From assembly GCA_049177215.1 (NCBI GenBank), contig CP185379.1, forward strand, positions 496,001 to 560,000: 64,000 nucleotides of DNA, given 5' to 3'. This stretch comes from Pollutiaquabacter aromativorans. GTDB taxonomy: Bacteria; Bacteroidota; Bacteroidia; AKYH767-A; 2013-40CM-41-45. Positions 37,344 through 46,841 of this stretch are shown piece after piece. The notes beneath the pieces were generated by a model, which worked only from the letters and a program-made list of their open reading frames with translations, was not told the origin of the DNA and did not search any database. Position 1 is the first letter of the stretch. Each line of letters begins with the position of its first letter. Both the position numbers and the translations under genes were made by a program.

Positions 37344-38200
37344 CGGGCGGTTTTGAGTTTGGGAAGTGCGATGACGATCAGCACGAACACTGCGACCACG
37401 AGCTTCAGCCAGAGCGCGTCAATGCCCATGCTGAGCGCGAACGCTAGCAGCAGTCGGAAGACCAGGCTGCCCGCGATCACCGAAGCCAACTGCCAGCCGA
37501 TCCTGCTCCGGATGCCGCCGCGCAGTAAACTTTCTCCGATCATCACGGCACCCAGGCCCAGGATCACGATCCCGATGCCCATGTTGATGTCGGCAAATCC
37601 CTGTACCTGCACGATCAGATAACCGCTGAGCGCTGTCAATCCGTTCGCGAAGGCGAGCCCGAGTATCTTGCGTCCATCCGTATTCACCCCCAGCGCGCGG
37701 ATCATGGTTTCGTTGTTACCCGTCGCGCGCATCGATAAACCGAAATCGGTGCGCAGCAGCCAGCGCAAGCCGAACCATAATGCGGTGACGACGATCGTCA
37801 GGACCCAAAGCTGCCGCAGGCTTTCATGGCCGGTGGAAGGGAAGAGCAGGAATAAACTATCGGTGCCCAGCAGCGGCACGTTCGGACGACCCAGGATCGC
37901 GAGGTTGATGGAGTAGAGGCCCGTCATCACCAGGATGCCGGCCAGCAGCGCGTGTACTTTCAAACGCGTGTGGATCCATCCTGTCGCGGCGCCTGCGAGT
38001 CCGCCCGCCACCAGTGCGACCGGCAAGAGCGCAACCGCCGACCAGCCATTCACCAGTCCGATCGCCGTCACCGCTCCGCCCAGCGTAAAACTGCCGTCGG
38101 TCGTGATGTCGGGTATCGAAAAGATCCGCATGCTCAGAAACACCCCCAGCGCCATGGCGCCGAATGCGAGACCGAGTACGAGGGCGGTGGTGTAGAACAT
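37340..38200 (-). CDS. ABC importer permease
   Basis: 286 residues, eight or so hydrophobic segments, with the sequence FSIPDITTDGSFTLGGAVTA and GLRWLLRTDFGLSMRATGNNE, which resemble the branched-chain/YufPQ and TrpY permease family. The start follows the binding-protein gene by 81 bp, and the stop overlaps the ATPase gene by 4 bp, so three genes form one unit. Confidence 0.9.
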   Translation of the reverse strand: MFYTTALVLGLAFGAMALGVFLSMRIFSIPDITTDGSFTLGGAVTAIGLVNGWSAVALLPVALVAGGLAGAATGWIHTRLKVHALLAGILVMTGLYSINLAILGRPNVPLLGTDSLFLLFPSTGHESLRQLWVLTIVVTALWFGLRWLLRTDFGLSMRATGNNETMIRALGVNTDGRKILGLAFANGLTALSGYLIVQVQGFADINMGIGIVILGLGAVMIGESLLRGGIRSRIGWQLASVIAGSLVFRLLLAFALSMGIDALWLKLVVAVFVLIVIALPKLKTAR

Positions 38201-38281
38201 GAATCGGTGAGAATGGGTTCTTGAAAGTTGTATGCGACGTATCCGTGAATTTCCGTGCCTGTCCGTGTTATCCGTGTGCCA

Positions 38282-39235
38282 TTATTGCAAAGCAACGCCG
38301 AGGCTTTTTAGTTTCTCCTCATTCACCACCCGCTTCCGCACCTTCAACGCTTCCGGCGTAAGTCCGTCAGCATTTCCCTGCTTCAACATGCGTGCGGCCA
38401 TCGCGCCGCTTTGGTAGCCCCACTGGTACAGGTCCGCTCCGTAAGCCGCGACGGCCCCGCGTTTCACGAGTCCTTCTTCGGAAGTGAACACCGGCACTTT
38501 CGCTTCGTCGCAGGCGCGTACGATCACTTCCATGCTGGAGAAGACGGTGTTGTCGGGTAAGGCGAAGAAAGCATCCGGCTTTTCGTTCAGCAAGGCGGCC
38601 ACGACCAACTGGGTTTCGTTGCTGTTGTTGACCGGACGTTTGATCAAGGTCCAGCCCTGCGCTTTACATACGCTTTCGATGCGTTCCAGCGCGTCCATCG
38701 ATTGCGGTTCCGACTGATTGTAGGTCGTCGCAATGCGCTTCGCCTGTGGCAGGATTTCTTTGATCAACAGGACGGAGGTGTCGATGTATTCCAGGGTCTC
38801 GTAGGTACCATAGAGATTGGCGGGCCAATTCCCTTGCGCATCCGCCAGTCCGGCGATGTCGGGTCGCGGACTAACCATCATGAAAACGGGGATATCCTTC
38901 GTTCGCTGCACCGCCGTGATCGTGCTGAGTGTCGGATTGGTTGCGATCAGGTCCGGTTGTTTGGAGAGGATGTAATCGCAGGCCTGCAGCAGCGTCGGTT
39001 GATCGTTCTGCGCATTGCGATAGATCACCTCCAGTGTGCCGTCGGTGGCGGAGAAGCCACTGTCTTTCAGCGCCACAAAGAACCCCTTCTTGGCTTCCGC
39101 CAGCGTAGCGTCTTCGAGCAGGTCTAAAAAGCCGACGACCGGAACAGATTTTCCGGAAGTGTTTTTCGTGGAAGGTTGACAGGAAAAGAGAAATAGCGCC
39201 AGGAGAAATGCTCCCGGTAACAGTCGACGGATCAT
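38282..39235 (-). CDS. ABC importer substrate-binding lipoprotein
   Basis: 317 residues from the ATG at 39235, which gives a lipoprotein signal (LFLFSC, Cys at about 18). The longer frame upstream overlaps the next gene and is not supported. Periplasmic-binding fold of the ABC_sub_bind/TrpX type, two lobes joined by a hinge; LPDNTVFSSMEVIV and AAYGADLYQWGYQSG are in the ligand-binding part. First gene of the importer unit. Substrate unknown; a hydrophobic amino acid is a fair guess. Confidence 0.9.
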   Translation of the reverse strand: MIRRLLPGAFLLALFLFSCQPSTKNTSGKSVPVVGFLDLLEDATLAEAKKGFFVALKDSGFSATDGTLEVIYRNAQNDQPTLLQACDYILSKQPDLIATNPTLSTITAVQRTKDIPVFMMVSPRPDIAGLADAQGNWPANLYGTYETLEYIDTSVLLIKEILPQAKRIATTYNQSEPQSMDALERIESVCKAQGWTLIKRPVNNSNETQLVVAALLNEKPDAFFALPDNTVFSSMEVIVRACDEAKVPVFTSEEGLVKRGAVAAYGADLYQWGYQSGAMAARMLKQGNADGLTPEALKVRKRVVNEEKLKSLGVALQ

Positions 39236-39281
39236 ACCGCAAGGTAACAGAATCCGTCCGCTTAAGTTCAGGAAGCGGACC

Positions 39282-40073
39282 TTACCAGGAGCCGCCGGCG
39301 CCACCGCCGCCTGAACCTCCACCGCCAAAGCCACCGAATCCGCCACCGCCGAATCCGCCGCCACCCCAGCCGCTTCCGCCGGAGAAATTTCCCCAGGAGC
39401 CGCGGCTGCGATTCGCGGCAGCATTGAGCAGGGTCCAGGCCGCCCAGAAGGCGAGGTTGTTCCGGCTCGCATAACGGGATACTCTGCGGACGTTGGCAAT
39501 GACGCTGATGAAGACGATTAATATGAACAACAGCACGAAGAACCAGGGGAACTGCTTCGCCTGTTTGCCTTTCTTCATGTAAGCGTCGGCCGTGAATTCA
39601 CCGCTGACGATCGACATGATCGAATTGGTGCCTTGTTCGAGTCCGCCGTAAAAACTCCCGGCCTTGAAATTCGGAACGATGTCCTGATCGACGATCCGTT
39701 TACACAGGATGTCGGGAAGTACACCTTCTATTCCGTAACCGGTCGTGATGAAGACCTTGCGATCATCCTTGGCAACGAGCACCAGGACGCCGTTGTTCTT
39801 GTCCTGCCGGCCGATCTTCCAGCGGTTGAACAGTTGCACGCTGTAATCGGCGATGTCGTAGTTGCCGACCGAGCTGATGATGACCACGGCGATCTGCGTG
39901 CTCGTCGAATCGTCGAACGCGACCAGCTTGCGTTCCAGTGCGTCCCGCTCGCCGGGAGCGAGGGTGCCGGTGAAGTCGCTCACCAGCGTATTCGCCCGTG
40001 CGGGGAAATCCTCGTCTTGTCCCGTCGCAAGGAAGGGCAGAAGCAGGAGCAGGAATCCCAGGATACGTTTCAT
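39282..40073 (-). CDS. TPM-domain protein with Gly-rich tail
   Basis: 263 residues. Signal peptide at about 1-18, TPM domain at about 28-155 (VVIISSVGNYDIADYSVQLFNRWKIG, GYGIEGVLPD), one transmembrane helix at about 177-193, and a Gly/Trp/Ser-rich C-terminal tail. This architecture is the TPM_phosphatase (YgcG) type found next to LemA. It lies in a LemA-TPM-TPM unit with 4-bp and 1-bp overlaps. Function in the cell is not settled; a role in protein folding or assembly at the membrane is proposed for relatives. Confidence 0.92.
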   Translation of the reverse strand: MKRILGFLLLLLPFLATGQDEDFPARANTLVSDFTGTLAPGERDALERKLVAFDDSTSTQIAVVIISSVGNYDIADYSVQLFNRWKIGRQDKNNGVLVLVAKDDRKVFITTGYGIEGVLPDILCKRIVDQDIVPNFKAGSFYGGLEQGTNSIMSIVSGEFTADAYMKKGKQAKQFPWFFVLLFILIVFISVIANVRRVSRYASRNNLAFWAAWTLLNAAANRSRGSWGNFSGGSGWGGGGFGGGGFGGFGGGGSGGGGAGGSW

Positions 40074-40531
40074 CGCGGATGTCGGTCCTTCAGTTTGCCG
40101 CCATAGACGATCTCGTCGGGCAGCTCGTTCTTGTCATCGTGTTTGCGCGGGAAGTGTTCCGCCAGGGCAGCGCCGGCGCGTTCGATGCCGGTGGACAGCC
40201 CGGCCACGAATTCTCCCAGCGCGAAGCGGTGTTCCATCTCCAGCTTGATCGAATGCCAGAAATCCTCCGGCACTTTTCGGTTGATGCCCGCGTCGCCCAG
40301 GATGGCGAACTGTCGTGCTTCCAGGGCCAGGTAAAAAAGGACGCCATTCCGCTCCGCCGTGCGGTCCATTTTCAATTCATGAAAGATGTAGGCGGCGCGA
40401 TCGAGTACGTTCTCGCCGCATACATCTTCCACAAACAGTCGGATCTCGCCGGAGGTCAGTCGCTCGGCCGCCCCAATGGCGTCGAGGATCTGCCGGTGCT
40501 CGGCATCGGTGAAGCGTCCGTCGGAGGCCAT
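40070..40531 (-). CDS. TPM-domain protein, short form
   Basis: 153 residues, a TPM domain alone, without signal peptide or membrane helix: TSGEIRLFVEDVC, VLFYLALEARQFAILGDAGIN and a charged tail. Close to the short TPM proteins (YdcH-like group) found with LemA. Overlaps LemA by 1 bp and the long TPM gene by 4 bp. It probably acts on the cytoplasmic side or with the LemA anchor. Confidence 0.9.
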   Translation of the reverse strand: MASDGRFTDAEHRQILDAIGAAERLTSGEIRLFVEDVCGENVLDRAAYIFHELKMDRTAERNGVLFYLALEARQFAILGDAGINRKVPEDFWHSIKLEMEHRFALGEFVAGLSTGIERAGAALAEHFPRKHDDKNELPDEIVYGGKLKDRHPR

Positions 40532-41106
40532 CAGAATTTCACTTCCGGAGCTTTCTCGGCGCCTTTGTCAGCTTCGAAGTACGGACGGTCCTTGAAGCCG
40601 AACAGGTTCGCGAGGATCACCCGGGGAAACTTCGCACGGGAAATGTTATAATCACGGGCAGCTTCGTTGTACTGACGACGCGCTTCGTTGATACGGTTTT
40701 CGGTACCTTCCAACTGCGCCTGCAGGTCGGTGAAGTTCTGCACCGCGCGCAGTTGAGGGTAGTTCTCGGCTACGGCAAGGAGTCGGCCAAGCGCACCGCC
40801 CAATTGGGCCTGAGCTTGCTGGAACTCCTGGAGTTTTTCCGGGGTCAGGTTGTTCGGATCGATCTTGATGCTGGTCGCGTTCGCGCGCGCCTGCGTCACC
40901 GCTTCGAGGGTGGACTTTTCAAAGTCGGCCGCACCCTTGACGGTTGCTACCAGGTTCGGGATAAGGTCGGAACGACGCTGGTATTGCGTCTCGACATTCG
41001 CCCAGGCTTTGTTCACGCCTTCGCGCGAGCTGACAAGTCCGTTGTAGCCGCCAACGCCCCAGAGGACAAGCAGGCCAAGGATGATCCAAATAAGATACTT
41101 TTTCAT
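40531..41106 (-). CDS. lemA: LemA-family protein
   Basis: 191 residues. One N-terminal transmembrane helix (about 4-21), then a helical periplasmic or surface-exposed domain with the LemA pattern NKAWANVETQYQRRSDLIPNL, and IRAxFNxF-like ANLFGF near the C-terminus. First gene of the LemA-TPM-TPM unit. Function unknown in general; membrane quality control has been suggested for relatives. Confidence 0.95.
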   Translation of the reverse strand: MKKYLIWIILGLLVLWGVGGYNGLVSSREGVNKAWANVETQYQRRSDLIPNLVATVKGAADFEKSTLEAVTQARANATSIKIDPNNLTPEKLQEFQQAQAQLGGALGRLLAVAENYPQLRAVQNFTDLQAQLEGTENRINEARRQYNEAARDYNISRAKFPRVILANLFGFKDRPYFEADKGAEKAPEVKF

Positions 41107-41178
41107 GGTTTAGGTGTGTGAAGTTTCGAGCGGTTAAATTTTGTCCGACTCCAACAAGGAGGAATGACGAACAGCCTG

Positions 41179-41186
41179 CAAAGTTA
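41179..41186 (-). promoter_or_regulatory. TAnnTTTG -7 box before lemA
   Basis: TAACTTTG on the minus strand, 72 bp upstream of the LemA start. No clear -33 element is seen at the right distance, so support is limited to the match and its position between divergent-free genes. Confidence 0.35.
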
Positions 41187-41234
41187 TTGCAAACTACGTT
41201 AACTATTCGTTAATCCTGCAGGAGAAAGCGGAAA

Positions 41235-41852
41235 TCACAAGCCGCCGCCCAGTCGGAAGCCGACGGTCAGGTACCAGTACTCGTAGCGCGGGTGCAATTC
41301 GTTCAGGTTCCGGTCGTAGTATTTCACGTCAAAGGCGTCGGAGAGTCCCAGGGAACGGCCCGCCTCCACGGTGAAACGGTAAATGTCGGCGCCCAGCCCG
41401 GTTTCGAAGTTGAAGCTGTTGTCGCGGTAGATACTCAGGTCGGTGTCGCCTTCCTTGACCGTATACGAGAAATGGTAGTCGAAAGAAACACCCGCGTTCA
41501 GCCGCAGCCGGAACAAGGGTTTGCGGATCAGGTCGGCCCCGATCAGCGTCTTTACCTTCGCTGCGTTCCTGTAAACAAGCAGGTCGCCACCGCTCACGAC
41601 CGTATCCGGCTTGGTCAGCGTCCCGCCTTGCATGAAGAACAAACCCGGCTGGAAATACACCCTGTTCCCGATCCGGAAATCGATACCGCCAAAGAACCCG
41701 GCACGGCGATCAACATCGATGCCATCCCCCAAATCACGCAGAGCCTGCAAAGTCATGCCCACCTGCGGGTTTACGGCAACCTGGGCGGAGGAGGAAAGCC
41801 CCAGTAGCAGCGACAATGAAAGAAAAAGAGAGCGGATTAAGTAGCTATTCAT
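41235..41852 (-). CDS. Outer-membrane beta-barrel protein, PorT-like
   Basis: 205 residues with a signal peptide (cleaved after SSSA) and alternating beta strands ending in a C-terminal aromatic-rich strand (YWYLTVGFRLGGGL). Fits the OMP_b-brl_2/PorT-like barrel family of Bacteroidota. The nearest genes do not suggest a partner. Start at ATG 41852. The gene stands alone, 128 bp downstream of LemA start region. Confidence 0.85.
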   Translation of the reverse strand: MNSYLIRSLFLSLSLLLGLSSSAQVAVNPQVGMTLQALRDLGDGIDVDRRAGFFGGIDFRIGNRVYFQPGLFFMQGGTLTKPDTVVSGGDLLVYRNAAKVKTLIGADLIRKPLFRLRLNAGVSFDYHFSYTVKEGDTDLSIYRDNSFNFETGLGADIYRFTVEAGRSLGLSDAFDVKYYDRNLNELHPRYEYWYLTVGFRLGGGL

Positions 41853-41988
41853 GACAGTGGCATAGATGTACTAGTTTAACTGTTTTCTGAACTCAATATT
41901 GTCCAAATATTAGTAAAGCAGGAAGGAAGTCAAATTCAATTTTTAGTGATGCCCAAATAGTGAGTAAAATGAAGTTTCAGAGGCTTAT

Positions 41989-42420
41989 TCAGTGGTTGGA
42001 GGATTGTGAAGCAGTGGGTTTGTGCTTTTTATTAGTAAGTCTCCGGAAGTTCAGACTTCGCTCTCCGAAGTTAATGAGTAATCCGACTTCCAGGTTGTAT
42101 GCTTCGAGATAATTCATCGCCTGGTTGATGTGATGATTGTCGAACTTGGTAGTTGCCTTGAATTCGACGGCAATTATTCCCTCGACAAGGAAATCGACCC
42201 TCCTTGTCCCAATCCTACGCCCCTTGTAGTGGATGGGCATTTCCTTTTCTCGTTCGAAATGAATTTCATCCAAACGCATTTCAATTCCCATGGCCCGTTG
42301 ATAGATCACCTCCTGAAAACCGTTCCCCAATGCGGAATGCACAGCCATCGCGCATTTGATGATTCTCCCGGTAAGGGCAGCGTATTTAAAAGTGTAGGTT
42401 AGTTGTTCCTCTTTCTGCAT
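41989..42420 (-). CDS. GxxExxY protein
   Basis: 143 residues with the name-giving motif GNGFQEVIYQRAM (G-x2-E-x2-Y at about 32-40) and a PD-(D/E)xK-like core (VDFLVEGIIAVEFKA, where D and ExK are the putative catalytic residues). Relatives in Bacteroidota are small, widespread and of unknown role; many lie beside repeats. Here the next 285 bp hold no supported gene, and a 101-bp tandem repeat array begins just beyond. Confidence 0.9.
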   Translation of the reverse strand: MQKEEQLTYTFKYAALTGRIIKCAMAVHSALGNGFQEVIYQRAMGIEMRLDEIHFEREKEMPIHYKGRRIGTRRVDFLVEGIIAVEFKATTKFDNHHINQAMNYLEAYNLEVGLLINFGERSLNFRRLTNKKHKPTASQSSNH

Positions 42421-42704
42421 GAACTAGGATACTGTAAAGCGACTCTTGATTTCTGAAGCGCTCGTACTGCCTGCATGGTTCGAATGCAAATTTAATGTTG
42501 CCCTTAGATCAATTGATTCATGAAGAGTATGCGAATGATATACAGATGGCTGATGTATTGAAAGCAGATGAATTTCAAAACAACCAGCATAAAAGATATA
42601 TCCTGTATTATGGTTAGTGCAATAAGTATATCTTACTGAATGATCCGGAGACAATTTATTGCGGTATTTCAAAACAGAACGCTGGTTACCTCAGCGTGAT
42701 TGTG

Positions 42705-43283
42705 CTTCAAATATTCACGGAATCCCCAAACCCCAAGAATCACCCGAATCCCAGTCACATGGGTGGAGCACGACGAAAAGCCGAATTGAAAAAATAGTCT
42801 TGTTACTTCAAATATTCGCAGAATCCCCAAACCCCAAAAATCACCCGAATCCCAGCCAAATGGGTGGAGTACGACGAAAAGCCGAAATGAAAAAATAGTC
42901 TTGTTGCTTCAAATATTCGCAGAATCCCAAACCCCAAAAATCTCCCGAATCCCAGTCAAATGGGTGGAGTACGACGAAAAGCCGAATTGAAACAATAGTC
43001 TTGATACTTCAAATATTCGCAGAATCCCAAACCCCAAAAATCTCCCGAATCCCAGTCAAATGGGTGGAGTACGACGAAAAGCCGAATTGAAACAATAGTC
43101 TTGATACTTCAAATATTCGCGGAATCCCCAAACCCCAAAAATCTCCCGAATCCCAGTCAAATGGGTGGAGTACGACGAAAAGCCTAATTGAAAAAATAGT
43201 CTTGTTACTTCAAATATTCGCAGAATCCCCAACCCTCAAAAATCACCCGAATCCCAGTCACATGGGTGGAGTACGACGAAAAG
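42705..43283. repeat. Tandem array of about 5.8 copies of a 100-101 bp unit
   Basis: Copies begin at about 42705, 42806, 42907, 43007, 43107 and 43208; the last is cut short. They are nearly identical (the third and fourth are identical over almost all their length). No spacer differs in the way a CRISPR spacer would. Each unit has four C-runs on the plus strand (CCCC, CCCC, CCC, CCC), so the minus strand can form a G-quadruplex. It also has a CCCA-N6-TGGG inverted repeat. No coding frame persists. The 42421-42704 stretch before it holds nothing I can support. Confidence 0.95.
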
Positions 43284-43305
43284 ATACAAAAGAGAACCTA
43301 GCCAA

Positions 43306-43806
43306 TCAGATCCCGCTCATCGCCTTCCTCACCGCCGTCTCCAACGCCCCCGCATGCTGCGATCCGATCCGGTAGGGGGTGCCGCTCTTGTCGGTGATCT
43401 CTACCGCGTCGTTGCCGCCTGTGTAAAAACGGATGGTGTTTTTCAAGTGCAAATTGAAAACAGGATTGTTCAAATGATAACGGCTGTATTTCAAGCGTTC
43501 GATTTTGACGATGTCTGCCAGGGGAATGCGAACCGTACGCGCCGTCCAAAGTCCGTCGAGCTCGATGTGCGTCTTGTAAACTTTGATCTTCAGGTGCAGC
43601 ACGAACAACAACAGGATCGAAACCACGATGATGCCCACGCCCAGCCAGAAGAAAAGGTCGCTGTTCTGGTTGTTCATTTTCTTCCACCAGTAAACACCGA
43701 AACAGAAAAGCGTCAACATCAGCCTGCGCAGGAGCGAAAGCGAGTTGTACCCGAGGTACTGCTTTTCTTCGTAGAGCGGACTTATGGCTTGATGATGGGT
43801 GACCAT
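43306..43806 (-). CDS. Small membrane protein with PH-like domain
   Basis: 166 residues from ATG at 43806 inside the tilS gene; the earlier start adds 24 residues with no support. Two hydrophobic helices at about 28-40 and 53-72 are followed by a beta-rich domain (KVYKTHIELDGLWTARTVRIPLADI), as in bacterial PH-like membrane proteins. It overlaps tilS by 25 bp, so the two are likely coupled. Function unknown. Confidence 0.78.
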   Translation of the reverse strand: MVTHHQAISPLYEEKQYLGYNSLSLLRRLMLTLFCFGVYWWKKMNNQNSDLFFWLGVGIIVVSILLLFVLHLKIKVYKTHIELDGLWTARTVRIPLADIVKIERLKYSRYHLNNPVFNLHLKNTIRFYTGGNDAVEITDKSGTPYRIGSQHAGALETAVRKAMSGI

Positions 43807-45140
43807 TGCAATCGGAGGATGTTCCGGGTGGAATCCGTGATGCGGACGTCTTCTGAAATCCGCTCTCCTAAGATACACACGATCCGGCCTTCCGACAACA
43901 AAACCTGCACCTTTTCTTTCTGGCGGAGGGAATATTTGCGGTCGGTCAGGTAATCACTCAGCTTCCGGCTGCCTTTCATCCCGAGCGGACGAAACCGGTC
44001 ACCGGCTTTCCAGGGACGTACGGTCAGGGGAAAGGTGAGTTGAGCAAGGTCCAGCCAATATTCTCCCGGAGAATTGGGGATTTCGGCTGCCGGCTGCCAT
44101 TTTTTTCTGGAAATATTCAAGTCGCCGCCCGCCAGCTCGATCTTCCGCGTGCGTGGTCCAATCCTCCGTTCAGGGTTCGCCACAACGTCGAAGGGGTGCA
44201 GGATCAGCCGCTCCCGGTCAATCATCAGATAGCCAGCCTGTGTCTTGAACCGGATCCCGGATCGGCGGGCCTGCAGCACTTTTTCAGGTTCATCCGGCTC
44301 AAAACCACTTCCGCGCAGCAGTTCATGGAGTAGGGGACCGCCGAACGGATGATCGCGCAATTCCGGTAACGAAAGGTATCGGGTGCCATCCGGTAAGGTT
44401 CGAACATACCGCTTCCGCATACCGGAAATCGCATGTTCAAAAACCTCCCGGGCAAACCGCAGGTGGTCCAGGCTGCGGCTGATGCCTGCGAGACCCGATT
44501 CAGCATGTGCCTCGAGTTTAGGCAACAGGTTTTTACGGATCCGGTTGCGTTCGTAGTACTCTTCCTGGTTGCTCGAATCCTCCCGCCAGCTCAGCTTCAT
44601 TCGTTTGGCATAGGAACGGATCTCCGCCCGTTCAGTTCCTAACAAGGGGCGGACAACCTTGGCTTGCCTGATTGGAATACTGCTCAACCCTCGCAGTCCT
44701 GCGCCACGCATCAGGTGCATGAAGAATGTTTCGATCGCATCATCGCGATGATGGGCGACCGCGACCAGTTGATAATCTTCCTGTCGGCAGATTTTTTCGA
44801 AGTACTTGTAGCGGATCTCGCGCGCCGCTTCCTGTAAACCCAGGCGATGGGTTCGGGCGTAGTCTTTGGCGGATGCTTCCAGTGCATGAACCGGAATCCC
44901 ACGGCTTTTCGCCCAGTCCGAAACGAACAGCGCGTCTTGCTCCGATTCGTGACCGCGTAATCTGAAGTTCACATGCGCAATGCCGATCCGGTAGCCGGTG
45001 CGATGCAGCACATCGGCCAGTACCATGGAATCCATCCCGCCGCTTACGCCCACCAGCATCCGATCCTGCTTCCCGAACAGGCGATGCCGACGGATAAATT
45101 CCGTAACCGAAATAATCAGCCGGTCGCCTTGCTTAGCCAT
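43782..45140 (-). CDS. tilS: tRNA(Ile)-lysidine synthetase
   Basis: 452 residues from ATG 45140 (MAKQ; an ATG two codons upstream is also possible). N-terminal ATP-pyrophosphatase domain with PP-loop SGGMDSMVL at about 33-41 and VAHHRDDAIETFF; the C-terminal tRNA-binding part includes WKAGDRFRPLGMKGSRKLSDYL. It converts cytidine 34 of tRNA-Ile (CAU) to lysidine so that it reads AUA. Essential enzyme, cytoplasmic. Upstream of its start lies the heptameric repeat array 1. Confidence 0.95.
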   Translation of the reverse strand: MAKQGDRLIISVTEFIRRHRLFGKQDRMLVGVSGGMDSMVLADVLHRTGYRIGIAHVNFRLRGHESEQDALFVSDWAKSRGIPVHALEASAKDYARTHRLGLQEAAREIRYKYFEKICRQEDYQLVAVAHHRDDAIETFFMHLMRGAGLRGLSSIPIRQAKVVRPLLGTERAEIRSYAKRMKLSWREDSSNQEEYYERNRIRKNLLPKLEAHAESGLAGISRSLDHLRFAREVFEHAISGMRKRYVRTLPDGTRYLSLPELRDHPFGGPLLHELLRGSGFEPDEPEKVLQARRSGIRFKTQAGYLMIDRERLILHPFDVVANPERRIGPRTRKIELAGGDLNISRKKWQPAAEIPNSPGEYWLDLAQLTFPLTVRPWKAGDRFRPLGMKGSRKLSDYLTDRKYSLRQKEKVQVLLSEGRIVCILGERISEDVRITDSTRNILRLQWSPIIKP

Positions 45141-45177
45141 AAACAACGGACGAAGTTAATTAATCCTGTTCCCCCTA

Positions 45178-46811
<1,634 letters not shown>

Positions 46812-46815
46812 GCCG

Positions 46816-46823
46816 CAAAGATA
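46816..46823 (-). promoter_or_regulatory. TAnnTTTG -7 box before pabB
   Basis: TATCTTTG on the minus strand, four bases from the pabB ATG, so any transcript would be nearly leaderless. The lpxD-like gene shows the same geometry. No -33 element is obvious. Confidence 0.4.
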
Positions 46824-46841
46824 GCAGGACGACGCTTCCGG

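Noticed and set aside
42424..42672. Small minus-strand gene before the GxxExxY gene
   Set aside because: 82 codons of uneven composition with no motif, signal or neighbour support.
42659..42898. Plus-strand reading frame across the 101-bp repeat
   Set aside because: The frame is not kept from one unit to the next, so selection for coding is absent.
42705..43283. CRISPR array
   Set aside because: The whole 101-bp unit repeats; there are no variable spacers between constant repeats, and no cas gene is near.
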